A stretch of DNA of 64,000 bases from GCA-2718815 sp963578105 (GTDB lineage: Bacteria > Planctomycetota > Planctomycetia > Pirellulales > Pirellulaceae), in assembly GCA_963578105.1 (NCBI GenBank), contig CAUZBP010000002.1:62001-126000 (forward strand). The letters run 5' to 3'. Below are positions 18,016 to 26,698 of the stretch, piece after piece. Position numbers and translations under genes: made by a program. A model generated the notes under the pieces. The model was given only the letters and a program-made list of their open reading frames with translations. It was not told the origin of the DNA and ran no database searches. Each line of letters begins with the position of its first letter. Positions within the stretch are counted from its first letter, which is position 1.

Positions 18016-18307
18016 CGTTTTCCGTTTACCAGAATGATTGAATCAGTGAATCCGGGTCGTCAGGGGTTCCATTCTAAGTGGATCCAGCCGGATAGAGAAG
18101 AACGGGCCGGATGGAACACTTTGCTTTCGTTAGCAGCAGGTAGAAAGTGGCAGAATTTTCAGGGAGTTTCCCACCCGTCTCAACGGAAAGTCTTTGCGGT
18201 GATCAATCGGAACAGTCGAAACAAGAGAGCGTTTTGCGTTGTGGCAGGAAGCTTGCTGCGGTGGGCGGGGAAGGCAGGATGTTGTGTCCGACAGGTCTGC
18301 CAACCCT

Positions 18308-18322
18308 TGTCATGGCATGACA
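18308..18322. promoter_or_regulatory. Perfect 15-bp palindrome
   Basis: TGTCATG and CATGACA flank a single central G. It lies about 290 bases upstream of the SDR start and 18 bases from a second palindrome. It could be a regulator site; the regulator is unknown. Confidence 0.4.
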
Positions 18323-18339
18323 GGCCACTTCCTGCGTTT

Positions 18340-18369
18340 CCACGACACGAGTTCGTGACCCTGTCGTGG
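18340..18369. promoter_or_regulatory. Nested inverted repeat
   Basis: The outer arms CCACGACA (18340-18347) and TGTCGTGG (18362-18369) are perfect complements. Inside lies a second perfect palindrome, CACGAGTTCGTG (18346-18357). The structure could form alternative hairpins or hold two operator sites. There is no T-tract, so a simple terminator is unlikely. Confidence 0.45.
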
Positions 18370-18904
18370 GACGTGACCTGTAAAACTAGACGCAACACCG
18401 GATGGAGGCAACTTGCCGATTCAGAAGCACAGTTCCTGGGCGGTGCGGGGAGGTGGCGCGACTCTGACTATTGGTTGCCGGGTCAGCGGTTTTTGACCCA
18501 AGACTTGTTCCACAAAGGTTTTGTAAGACAGCGACTGAATCTCGCCATCACGGTTGCAGATCGGGGAACGCGTTGGACCGGCGTCCGAAACGGGTACGAA
18601 AATGGCCAGGAAGTCGTCTGAAGAAAAAAATAGAGAAAAAATAGTTTTGGATTAAAATGAGAGTTGCAGCTTGGGTGACTCCTGTCACAGAATTTCAGCC
18701 GGGCAATTCTCACAAAGTTGTGGCGTGAGACAGTTTGTTGAAAGAAGTTGTTGTTAGTCAAAGACTTGTATGAATTTCTGTTCCGTGATTTGTCAACCGA
18801 GAAGGGTTCACAGTTTACGGACAACAAAACTACGTGTCGTATCAAGTTGGGATGCCGTTTGGCCGGATTTGTGACAAACCTCAGCAAAAAGTGAGACGAT
18901 TGAA

Positions 18905-20026
18905 ATGTGGCGACTGGTTCAAAATACGGTATTGGGAACTGCTATCTTGGGGTGTTTCCTGCCGCAAACCGTTTTTGGCATTACTCTCGGCCAGACCGAT
19001 GATTTTTCAGACGGTACGTCGGCAGGGTGGATTAAACCGGCGACCAGCCCACCCGCCACGGCTTCAGGCGGCCCGGCTGGCGCAGGAGATTTGTACCTGG
19101 AAAATTCGTCGACGGGATATTTTGGTCCTGATTCGAGGATGGCCTTCCTGAATAGAACCCAGTGGACGGGAAATTACCTGGCCGAGGGAATCGATGAAAT
19201 TGATATCGACTTGGCTAATGTTGGTTCGAGTGACCTGGATATTCGGATTGCATTAAGTAATACGACTGGTCCTGCAAGCACCTGGTACGCGTCGGAGACA
19301 GCGTTCCACTTGCCTGCAGACGGGCTTTGGCGTTCCGCGAGCTTTGGCCTCACGGATTCCGATTTGTCGATCGTTTCCGGTGCGGGATCGGACCCGTTGG
19401 TGACGGTTTTGGAATCGGTGTTGGAATTTCGAATTGTTTCTGCAGCGCAGGCTCCCAACTTCCGGGCAGATGCGATTGCGGGCACTTTGGGCGTGGACAA
19501 CATCACCGCCGGTGCAATGTGCGACTTCAATGCCGACTTTGCATGTGACCTTGCGGATATCAACCTGATGTACGGTGAAGGAAATTTGGTGACCGGTGTC
19601 AGCGTAACAGCAGCCAACTCTCAATTTGACCTTGATAACGACAGCTTGATCAACAAGCAGGATATCACAGACTGGCTCTTGCGGGCGGCAACCGTGAACG
19701 GGTACGCGTCCTCCTACATGGCGGGTGATGCCGACGGATTAAACAGCGTTTCCCCGACTCCAAGGGATGTGGACCTTGGCGACTACAACGCGCTGGCTAC
19801 TCATTTTGACCCCAGCGCTGTCAGTGCACCTCATCCCTGGGAACACGGAAACAGTGACGGAGACAGTGACATCGATCTCACCGACTACAACACCTTGGCG
19901 GTCAATTTCGTCCCAAGTGGTTATGGTGTACGGGTTGTCCCCGAGCCCGCCAGCCCGATTATGTGTTTGCTGGCCAGCATTGGCTGGCTGATGATCCGGG
20001 GGCGTGGCGTGGAGAATCACTTCTGA
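18905..20026 (+). CDS. Secreted PEP-CTERM protein with dockerin-like calcium loops
   Basis: The 373-residue protein has a signal peptide (residues 1 to about 25), a beta-rich domain of unknown function, then a dockerin-like segment from about residue 210: DFNADFACDLADINLMY, DLDNDSLINKQDITDWL, and two further Asp-rich loops (DADGLNSVSP followed by VDLGDYNAL, and NSDGDSDIDLTDYNTL). The C-terminus VVPEPASPIMCLLASIGWLMIRGRG is a PEP-CTERM signal: Pro-Glu-Pro, a hydrophobic helix and an Arg-rich end. Such proteins are exported and processed by an exosortase. Function of the N-terminal domain is not recognised. Confidence 0.85.
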   Translation: MWRLVQNTVLGTAILGCFLPQTVFGITLGQTDDFSDGTSAGWIKPATSPPATASGGPAGAGDLYLENSSTGYFGPDSRMAFLNRTQWTGNYLAEGIDEIDIDLANVGSSDLDIRIALSNTTGPASTWYASETAFHLPADGLWRSASFGLTDSDLSIVSGAGSDPLVTVLESVLEFRIVSAAQAPNFRADAIAGTLGVDNITAGAMCDFNADFACDLADINLMYGEGNLVTGVSVTAANSQFDLDNDSLINKQDITDWLLRAATVNGYASSYMAGDADGLNSVSPTPRDVDLGDYNALATHFDPSAVSAPHPWEHGNSDGDSDIDLTDYNTLAVNFVPSGYGVRVVPEPASPIMCLLASIGWLMIRGRGVENHF

Positions 20027-20378
20027 ATGTTAATTTCTTTTCAAGCGACGGAACCCAACGGTTGTTGTCACAGAACAGTGGTATTTCGATTTTGAACTGC
20101 TGACGACGCGGAGGAGTAGTAAGTTCCTGGATTTTGCAGGACACGTATTAACTTCTTGCATCACGCCTTTGTTAGGGTTGTCGTACTAGCGAAGTCGATA
20201 AATTTGTTTGCTCTGGAACGATGCTCCACCGGTTCCCATCGCCAACTGTTCTGGCCCGATGAATCCCTGGTTAAAATCTTGCCGTCAGGCTCGTTGTTTT
20301 CGAACAGGAAATGATGAATACTTCAGGGGATAGGTGCAGCAGTCGGTAGTCGCGTTTTTTGCTGAAGAGCCTGACCAG
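20027..20378. other. Intergenic region, no gene seen
   Basis: The gap between the PEP-CTERM gene and the multihaem cytochrome shows no gene-like frame or strong hairpin. A GTG at 20334 with an AGGGGA before it is an alternative start for the downstream gene. Confidence 0.4.
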
Positions 20379-22790
20379 ATGAAGTTCACCGCACTGTTTA
20401 GAAGTCATCCCTCTCGCTTTGCTTGGCGTGCGCTGTCGATGATTTTTCTTTTGACAGCGGGAATTCTATTGGCCGATTGGTGGATTTGTTTGCCCGACGA
20501 TGTGGAGTCCACCTACGTCGGAAGACAGTCCTGCATTCAGTGCCACACGGTACAGGCCCGGCAGTGGCTCGGATCTCACCATGACTCGGCGATGGATGTT
20601 GTCAGCCACCAATCGGTTCTCGGAGATTTTGAAGACGCCGAACTTACCCATCACGGAGTCGCCTCACGTTTTTTCCGTCAAGGTGACAAGTACCTGGTCA
20701 ACACGGAAGGCCGCGAAGGCAGGATGAGCGACTTTGAAATTAAATACACCTTTGGGGTGGAGCCGTTGCAACAGTATCTGGTTGAGTTGGACCGGTCTTC
20801 CGCGCTCCTTCCCGAAGACGTAGGGCGTTTACAAGTGTTGCCCCTTTGCTGGGACACCGAACGTCGAAGATGGTTTTACCTGGATCCGCCGGATGTCAAA
20901 GAAAAAATCTCATCGGATGATCCTCTCCATTGGACAGGCGAGGCGCAGAACTGGAACTACATGTGTTCGGATTGTCACTCGACAAATGTTCAGAAATGGT
21001 TTGATTTTGACACGAACACGTACCATGCGACTTTTTCGGAAGTCGATGTGAGCTGCGAGGCTTGTCATGGTCCTGGAAGTGTTCATGTCGAGTTGGCAAC
21101 CAGCAGTTCGGTGTTTTGGGACCGAAAGCGGGGTTACGGATTGGCCCGTTTGAAAGGAGCTAGTTCGAAAAATGAAATCGAGATGTGTGCAACTTGCCAT
21201 TCGCGGCGACGGATGATTCAAGCGGGCTATGTTCCTGGCGCCCCCTACCACGACTTTTTTGTTAACGAGTCTTTATTGCCCCACCTTTACCACGTGGATG
21301 GGCAGATTCTGGATGAGGTCTATGTGCATGGGTCTTTTGTCCAGAGCAAGATGTACCACAAAGGAGTCCGTTGCACGGACTGTCACAACCCCCACACGGC
21401 TGAATTGAAACACGAGGGGAATCGATTATGTACGTCCTGCCATCAACACCCCGCGGGAAAGTATGACAGTCCGGCGCACCATCACCATCAACCCGGTACT
21501 GCCGGGGCTGCCTGCGTTGGTTGTCACATGCCGGAAAAGACATACATGGAAGTCGACCCGCGCCATGACCATGGATTGAAAGTTCCCCGTCCCGACCTTT
21601 CCCTGCAACTGGGAACGCCGAATGCCTGTTCGGGTTGCCATCTTGAACGGACACGTGTGAATCCAGAAAAACGAGAGGCATTGGGTGAGTATTCAAACTG
21701 GCTGGATGTGGTCAGTTCGGGCGACAGCGAGATTCGCTCGGAGTTAGAAAAACTGGACCGCTGGGCGGCTGAAAAAGTTTTCACCTGGTATGGTGAGCCA
21801 AGCCGGGAGAGGCAAGACCACAACTTTGCGGCGATCTTGTCCGCTGCACGCCGCGGAGTTCCTGCTGTGGAGCCCCTGCTGAGGAAATTGTGTAAGGACA
21901 GGCGGGCTCCGGCAATCGTGAGGGCAACGGCAGTCGGAGAACTGGTACAGTTTGAAGGTGGGCACGCTTCCCGCACGCTACGCGATGCACTCCAGGACCG
22001 TGACCCACAGGTTCGTCTGGCAGCCGTGGACGCCTACCAGGTCAATCTCGGGAATGCCAGCCTGCTGGAAAGGATCTCCCGCGATTTGGCGCCTTTGTTG
22101 GATGACCCGCGTCGTGCGGTAAGGCAGGCAACTGCTCAAGCCCTGGCGGGTGTGCCTCCTGGCGGGCTCACTTCGCAGCAGGTGGAACTCCGTGACAGGT
22201 TGCTCGGGCAGTGGCGAGGGAACTTGGGACGTACCGAAGCACCTGCCATCGCCCAGATGAATCTGGGTGTACACTATGAACAAACAGCCACCAGCTCAAA
22301 GGAGTTGGAGCGTGCTATCGAGTCTTACGAGAAATCGATTGAGCTGGCACCGGATGTTGTGGGCCCTCGATCCAATTTGGTAAGTGTCCTGGAAACGCGA
22401 CTCTCTCTTGGGCCAACGTTGGACGAGCAGCTGCAAAACAGTTTGCTAGATCAGATCAAGGAGCTTCGTCAACAGGAGCTGCAACTTCTGAAGCGTGATT
22501 TAACCCTGCTTCCTGACTCGGCTCCTCCTGTAGTACGTGCCGCAATGACTCACCGCTACGGTTTGTCACTTTATCTTTCTGGAAATCTTGTTGCCGCCAG
22601 GAAAGCCTTGGAGGTAGCCGTTCGATTACAACCGAACCATCCACATTATCTTTTTCTTTTGGCGAAGTTCTACGAATCTCAACAGGAGTTGGATCGTGCG
22701 CGTCAAGCTGTGAAACGGTTGTTGAAGCTGAGGCCGGAAAACGAAATGTATCACGTGTTTTTTCGTGAGTTGCAAGCGGATTCAGACTAG
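20379..22790 (+). CDS. Octahaem-type cytochrome c with HEAT and TPR repeats
   Basis: The protein is an exported multihaem electron carrier or enzyme. It has an N-terminal membrane anchor (MIFLLTAGILLADWW) and eight CxxCH haem sites: CIQCH, CSDCH, CEACH, CATCH, CTDCH, CTSCH, CVGCH and CSGCH, all within the first ~430 residues. Middle residues form HEAT-like helical pairs (VRLAAVDAYQV, RRAVRQATAQALAG) and the C-terminus has TPR units (AIESYEKSIELAPDVVGPRSNLV, ARKALEVAVRLQPNHPHYLFLLAKFYESQQELDRARQAV). The ATG at 20379 is preferred since it puts the anchor near the N-terminus; GTG 20334 is possible. The combination is common in planctomycete and related genomes, and its redox partner is unknown. 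Confidence 0.88.
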   Translation: MKFTALFRSHPSRFAWRALSMIFLLTAGILLADWWICLPDDVESTYVGRQSCIQCHTVQARQWLGSHHDSAMDVVSHQSVLGDFEDAELTHHGVASRFFRQGDKYLVNTEGREGRMSDFEIKYTFGVEPLQQYLVELDRSSALLPEDVGRLQVLPLCWDTERRRWFYLDPPDVKEKISSDDPLHWTGEAQNWNYMCSDCHSTNVQKWFDFDTNTYHATFSEVDVSCEACHGPGSVHVELATSSSVFWDRKRGYGLARLKGASSKNEIEMCATCHSRRRMIQAGYVPGAPYHDFFVNESLLPHLYHVDGQILDEVYVHGSFVQSKMYHKGVRCTDCHNPHTAELKHEGNRLCTSCHQHPAGKYDSPAHHHHQPGTAGAACVGCHMPEKTYMEVDPRHDHGLKVPRPDLSLQLGTPNACSGCHLERTRVNPEKREALGEYSNWLDVVSSGDSEIRSELEKLDRWAAEKVFTWYGEPSRERQDHNFAAILSAARRGVPAVEPLLRKLCKDRRAPAIVRATAVGELVQFEGGHASRTLRDALQDRDPQVRLAAVDAYQVNLGNASLLERISRDLAPLLDDPRRAVRQATAQALAGVPPGGLTSQQVELRDRLLGQWRGNLGRTEAPAIAQMNLGVHYEQTATSSKELERAIESYEKSIELAPDVVGPRSNLVSVLETRLSLGPTLDEQLQNSLLDQIKELRQQELQLLKRDLTLLPDSAPPVVRAAMTHRYGLSLYLSGNLVAARKALEVAVRLQPNHPHYLFLLAKFYESQQELDRARQAVKRLLKLRPENEMYHVFFRELQADSD

Positions 22791-22968
22791 ACGGCGGCGT
22801 GACTTGCGAGTGAAAGAAACTCGAAATGGTACATTTTCAAACCGCGGTGGAGGTGACGCCCGGGCCGGATGGTGCGCAGGACCTGAAGGCGGAAAATTAG
22901 AGAATGTATAACAGCAAGCGTGGTAGACAGGCCGGGCAACTGTCGCCAAATTTGCAACAGGCTTGATC

Positions 22969-23265
22969 TTATTGAATTCGTCTCACACCGTCTTCGACTA
23001 ATTTCATCCAGATCTGTTCGGGGCCTGCTACCTGCCGCTGGCACGGACATAAACAGGTTGTCACATTGCAGGCGGTGTGTTGTCGGTTATTGCAGGCAGG
23101 ACATTCCCACACACGGCGTCCATCGTACTTGAGGCGCTCGAAAGGACCCTTCACGTTCACTCTCCTGGCGTTATTACGAACTGCAAGGCGAGCCACTTCC
23201 GCGCACCTGTTGACTTCCTGCTGCTGGCAAGGTGGTGACGATGAACACCAACGGCTGCGGGTCAC
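22969..23265 (-). CDS. Small zinc-ribbon protein
   Basis: The 98-residue reading frame contains KGPFERLKYDGRRVWECPACNNRQHTACNVTTCLCPCQRQ. The CPAC and CPC-type pairs make a probable zinc ribbon. Similar small proteins with RVWECP recur in planctomycetes as far as I recall, of unknown function. The start is uncertain: the GTG at 23265 has only a weak upstream AAGAG, and family-like sequence seems to begin near residue 19 (NRCAEVARLAV). It lies alone between two plus-strand genes. Confidence 0.6.
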   Translation of the reverse strand: MTRSRWCSSSPPCQQQEVNRCAEVARLAVRNNARRVNVKGPFERLKYDGRRVWECPACNNRQHTACNVTTCLCPCQRQVAGPEQIWMKLVEDGVRRIQ

Positions 23266-23471
23266 AGACTCTTGCCCCGGGTTGTGAAACTCTTTCCAGC
23301 GAGGCAGGGGTAAATACTCACATTTGCTAGGATACCAGTTTCGCTAGAATCTACCTACACTGAGATCGACGATTTGGGACTGAACCAGCACGGTATTGAA
23401 CTGACGGACAGATAGCCCGTGTCCCTTCGGGTATCAAACTGAAACGCTGTAGATCCGAATGGAACAAATCA

Positions 23472-24311
23472 ATGGACGCGCCCGACCAGATTCTAATGTG
23501 TTCACCGAAATACTACGGGATTGAGTATGAAATCAATCCGTGGATGAAGACGGAGCGGCAAGCGGATCACGAACTGGCCCTCCGGCAGTGGCAGTCGCTG
23601 AAACACATTTTTGAAGAACTGGGAGTTCAGATTTTGGAATTGGAACCGGTCGCAGGGTTACCTGACCTGGTATTCACCGCGAATGCAGCCATCATCCATA
23701 AGCAAACGGCAGTGGTCTCGAGGTTTCGCCACGTACAACGGCGGGGGGAGGAAGAACACAATGAACGGTGGCTGTTGCAGCATGGTTTTCAACTGAAATA
23801 CCCTCCTGGCGATCAATATGTTGAGGGGGCAGGCGACGCTCTGTTCTGTGGCGACACGCTGTTCGCTGGCTACCGTATGCGGAGCGATGCGGCTGGCCTG
23901 CAGGATATCGGAAGAATATTCGGTTGCCGCGTTATTCCGTTGGAATTGGTGGATACGCGCTACTACCATTTGGATACTTGTTTCTGTCCGCTGAAACCAG
24001 GCCAGACCATTTATTATCCAGCCGCTTTCGACAGTTATGGTCGCAAAGTACTGACGGAACTGGTTGACGACCTGATCGAAGTTGAATCCGAGGAGGCCTG
24101 TCACTTCAGTTGCAACGCCGTTGTCGTGGGGGAAACTGTCGTGACCAATGAAGGGTGTCCGAAGATGCACCGTCAACTCAAACGGCGCGGTTACCGTGTC
24201 ATCGAAACTCAGTTGAGCGAATTTGTCAAAGCGGGTGGCAGCGCAAAATGTCTGACGTTACGACTGGACGGTGAAGATGCAGCCAGTTGGACAGCGGAGA
24301 CAGAAGAATAG
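23472..24311 (+). CDS. Amidinotransferase-fold hydrolase (dimethylargininase-like)
   Basis: The 279-residue protein belongs to the guanidino-group-modifying superfamily (dimethylarginine dimethylaminohydrolase, arginine deiminase and relatives). Visible signatures are GLPDLVFTANAAII near residue 61, YVEGAGDALFCGDTLFAGYRMRSD, the catalytic-histidine region TRYYHLDTCFCPL and the nucleophile region KAGGSAKCLTLRL near residue 265. These support hydrolysis of a guanidino compound, perhaps dimethylarginine or arginine. The specific substrate is not resolved. Confidence 0.85.
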   Translation: MDAPDQILMCSPKYYGIEYEINPWMKTERQADHELALRQWQSLKHIFEELGVQILELEPVAGLPDLVFTANAAIIHKQTAVVSRFRHVQRRGEEEHNERWLLQHGFQLKYPPGDQYVEGAGDALFCGDTLFAGYRMRSDAAGLQDIGRIFGCRVIPLELVDTRYYHLDTCFCPLKPGQTIYYPAAFDSYGRKVLTELVDDLIEVESEEACHFSCNAVVVGETVVTNEGCPKMHRQLKRRGYRVIETQLSEFVKAGGSAKCLTLRLDGEDAASWTAETEE

Positions 24312-24355
24312 TGCGTCAAAAACGTGATTCGCGGGCTTGAGTCTTCTCGTCCGGA

Positions 24356-25885
24356 TCACGATTCGGGAGTATTGTCCAAACGCACCGTGACAGCATCTGC
24401 CGCTTCGTGATCCAACTCGATCAGGTTGCCACCGGGCAGGACAAACGTCCATAATTTGCCTTCGTCCCGGCGCGGACCGGCGGTAATTTGGGTTTCTTTT
24501 TGAATCGGATGATCTTCCCACCCGCTGGACACGCTGATAACGGTTGCTTGATGCCCCTGCCGTAATAGGCTGGCTTTAATTCTTGCTCCCGGAACGAGGT
24601 CGATAAAGTCTTCCGGAATTTCTGATCCGTGAGGATCCTGTAGAGGGTGCCCCAGTTTGTCGTCCAGGTAGTCGACGGTGTTTTCGTCGTGTAAGTGTTC
24701 CAACTGATGTGCCGTGAGATGAAGCTCCGCTTCCGGCGTTCCCACGTGCTGCAGGTAGGTTTCCCACAGTCGGTGGGATCGTAGCAGACGGCGGGCTTCG
24801 TGCTGACCGACTTCGGTGAAACCAACTCCCTGACCGTCTTCTTTCAGAAAATGTTGACGCTGTAGTTCGCGAACAGCCCGTCTCACCAGGTGCTGGGGAG
24901 ATTTGACCTGTGCCAGGATGTCTTGAAGTGGTACCTGCTGACGGCCATCGTGCCGAATGAATCCCAGGATATCTTCGAGCAGCGCCTGGGGTACCAACTG
25001 ACGGCGCCGCCACCAGTCGGCGATTAGGCCATACCGAGGTGCGATGCAGAGCAAGATGAGAAACTGAATGGTTCCCACGACGACGATCATGGGCCCTGGT
25101 GCCACGTTTCCGATCCATGAGGACAAGTAGAGGCCGACGACGACATTGAAGACTCCGAAGACCGGGGCGGCAATCACCATGGTTCGTAACCGGTTGGTAA
25201 CCAGATAGGCGCTTGCCGCCGGAGTAATCAGCAGTCCCACGACGAGGACAACTCCCACGACCGGCACCGCACTCACCACGACCAGTGAAGTACACGCGGT
25301 CAGTAGATAATGGACACCGACGACGGGAACGCCAATTGAGGCGGCCATGATCGGATCAAAGGTGGTGATCTGCAGTTGGCGAAAAAAGAGAATCACGACG
25401 CACAACACCAGGACGCAAACCGATGCGATCATCCATAAGTGTCCGTCTTCGACCGCCAGGACCATACCCACGATGAAATCAAACAGGTGAATGTGGATGC
25501 GGTCACTGAATACCGATGCCAAAATGCCTCCCAGAGCGAAAATCCCGGTGTACATGATGCCGATCGCTGTATCTTCTTTAATTCTTGATACCTGGGAAAC
25601 AAAGCTGATTGCGGATACTGTTACCAGGCCAGCCAGTAAGGCACCGATGATCATCGCAGGTGCGTGGGCTTCGTACCCGAAGAGCATTTGCATGAATAGG
25701 TATCCGGAAGTTACCCCGGCCAACATGGCATGTGATAATGCGTCTCCAAGAAATGCCATGCGACGCAAAACAATAAAGCTTCCTATAACACCGCACGCAA
25801 TGGCTGACAAAGTTGCTCCGATCAAGGCCTTCTGAAAGTGAATGCCAGTCAGCGGTTCGATCAAGGCGTCCAGCAAATGTTGCAT
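24356..25885 (-). CDS. Mn/Zn ABC permease fused to a DtxR/MntR-like regulator
   Basis: Residues 1 to about 290 are an ABC-3 family metal permease (IGSFIVLRRMAFLGDALSHAMLAG, ALGGILASVFSDRIH, GLLITPAASAYLV) with about eight membrane helices. Residues ~300-365 form a winged helix (LLEDILGFIRHDGRQQ, LVRRAVRELQRQHFL, GFTEVGQHEARRLLRSHRL), ~366-425 a DtxR-type dimerisation/metal domain (HRLWETYLQHVG, LHLTAHQLEHLHD, GHPLQDPHGSEIP), and ~428-509 an SH3/FeoA-like end. Histidines 371, 389, 393 and 397 and glutamates 375 and 396 align with DtxR/MntR metal ligands, with His393 where DtxR has Cys and MntR has Glu. The gene overlaps the ATPase gene end. A direct metal-sensing or DNA-binding role for the tail is inference. 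Confidence 0.9.
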   Translation of the reverse strand: MQHLLDALIEPLTGIHFQKALIGATLSAIACGVIGSFIVLRRMAFLGDALSHAMLAGVTSGYLFMQMLFGYEAHAPAMIIGALLAGLVTVSAISFVSQVSRIKEDTAIGIMYTGIFALGGILASVFSDRIHIHLFDFIVGMVLAVEDGHLWMIASVCVLVLCVVILFFRQLQITTFDPIMAASIGVPVVGVHYLLTACTSLVVVSAVPVVGVVLVVGLLITPAASAYLVTNRLRTMVIAAPVFGVFNVVVGLYLSSWIGNVAPGPMIVVVGTIQFLILLCIAPRYGLIADWWRRRQLVPQALLEDILGFIRHDGRQQVPLQDILAQVKSPQHLVRRAVRELQRQHFLKEDGQGVGFTEVGQHEARRLLRSHRLWETYLQHVGTPEAELHLTAHQLEHLHDENTVDYLDDKLGHPLQDPHGSEIPEDFIDLVPGARIKASLLRQGHQATVISVSSGWEDHPIQKETQITAGPRRDEGKLWTFVLPGGNLIELDHEAADAVTVRLDNTPES

Positions 25886-26673
25886 CAGGAGTTCTTTGTT
25901 GTCGGAGAAAGGTCAGCGAAAATCCGCAGACTGCCTTCGTAAACTTCACTGAGCAATTGTCGATGAAGTACAGCCTCAGGTGAACCGAAGGCATAGAGAC
26001 GTTGTTTCAGTAAGATCAGGGAGTCAAAGTATTCTGCGGCCGTGGTCAAATCATGGTGCACGACAAGAAGGGTTTTACCAGCCTGTTTTGTCTGTTCGAG
26101 TACGTCCAGGATGGCATGTTCGGTGGCAGCGTCGACCCCGGCGAAGGGTTCGTCAAGCAGCAGGATGTCGGCACCCTGGGCCATGGCCCTTGCCATGAAA
26201 ACGCGTTGCTGCTGTCCTCCGGAGAGTTCGCCGATCTGGCGCTTGCCATAATCTGACATGCGAACCATGTCCAGGGCGTCATCGGCTAGTTGCCGATCCA
26301 ATTGGTCCAGGTCTTTCCACCATGGAACGTGTCCATAGCGTCCCATCAGCACCACTTCTTGCACGCTGACCGGAAAATCCCAGTCGACAGATCCTCGCTG
26401 TGGGACATAGGCAACACGGCCCTTGGCACGGTCAGCAGGTTCACCAAACAGGTGCACACTGCCGAAATCGGGTTTGAGAAACCCTAAGATAGCCTTGATT
26501 AAAGTGGATTTTCCAGATCCGTTCGGCCCGATGATTCCGATCAACTGTCCTGCAGGCACCTCGAACGAAACATCCAGTAACGCCGGAACCGGGCCATAAC
26601 TCACGGTCAGATTGTCTACAACAATCGCTGGCTTAGTTGAAAAACCAGAATTGTCTTTCGAAGACTGGTGCAT
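25885..26673 (-). CDS. Mn/Zn ABC transporter ATPase
   Basis: The 262-residue ATPase drives metal import with the permease encoded immediately downstream. It shows Walker A (GIIGPNGSGKSTLI, near residue 51), Q-loop sequence VAYVPQRGSVDWDFPVSVQEVVLMGRYGH typical of MntA/ZnuC types, the signature LSGGQQQRVFMARAMAQ, Walker B (DILLLDEPFAGVD) and the switch histidine (LLVVHHDLTT). Its last base overlaps the permease start, which implies translational coupling. Confidence 0.95.
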   Translation of the reverse strand: MHQSSKDNSGFSTKPAIVVDNLTVSYGPVPALLDVSFEVPAGQLIGIIGPNGSGKSTLIKAILGFLKPDFGSVHLFGEPADRAKGRVAYVPQRGSVDWDFPVSVQEVVLMGRYGHVPWWKDLDQLDRQLADDALDMVRMSDYGKRQIGELSGGQQQRVFMARAMAQGADILLLDEPFAGVDAATEHAILDVLEQTKQAGKTLLVVHHDLTTAAEYFDSLILLKQRLYAFGSPEAVLHRQLLSEVYEGSLRIFADLSPTTKNS

Positions 26674-26698
26674 GGAAGGCGATCACAAAATTGTTAAT

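Larger units (their letters stand above)
18016..18904. other. Long non-coding divergent region with palindromes
   Basis: No convincing gene lies in these 889 bases; the open frames have no family-like sequence or start signal. The stretch 18240-18390 is dense in inverted repeats (listed separately), and a GTGAC/GTCAC pair lies at 18675-18688. The last 250 bases before the PEP-CTERM gene are A/T-rich and likely carry its promoter and leader. Confidence 0.5.

Noticed and set aside
17944..18621. 225-residue open frame on the plus strand in the 18-kb gap
   Set aside because: It begins inside the SDR gene on the opposite strand, shows no conserved motif, and spans the palindromes; composition does not look coding.
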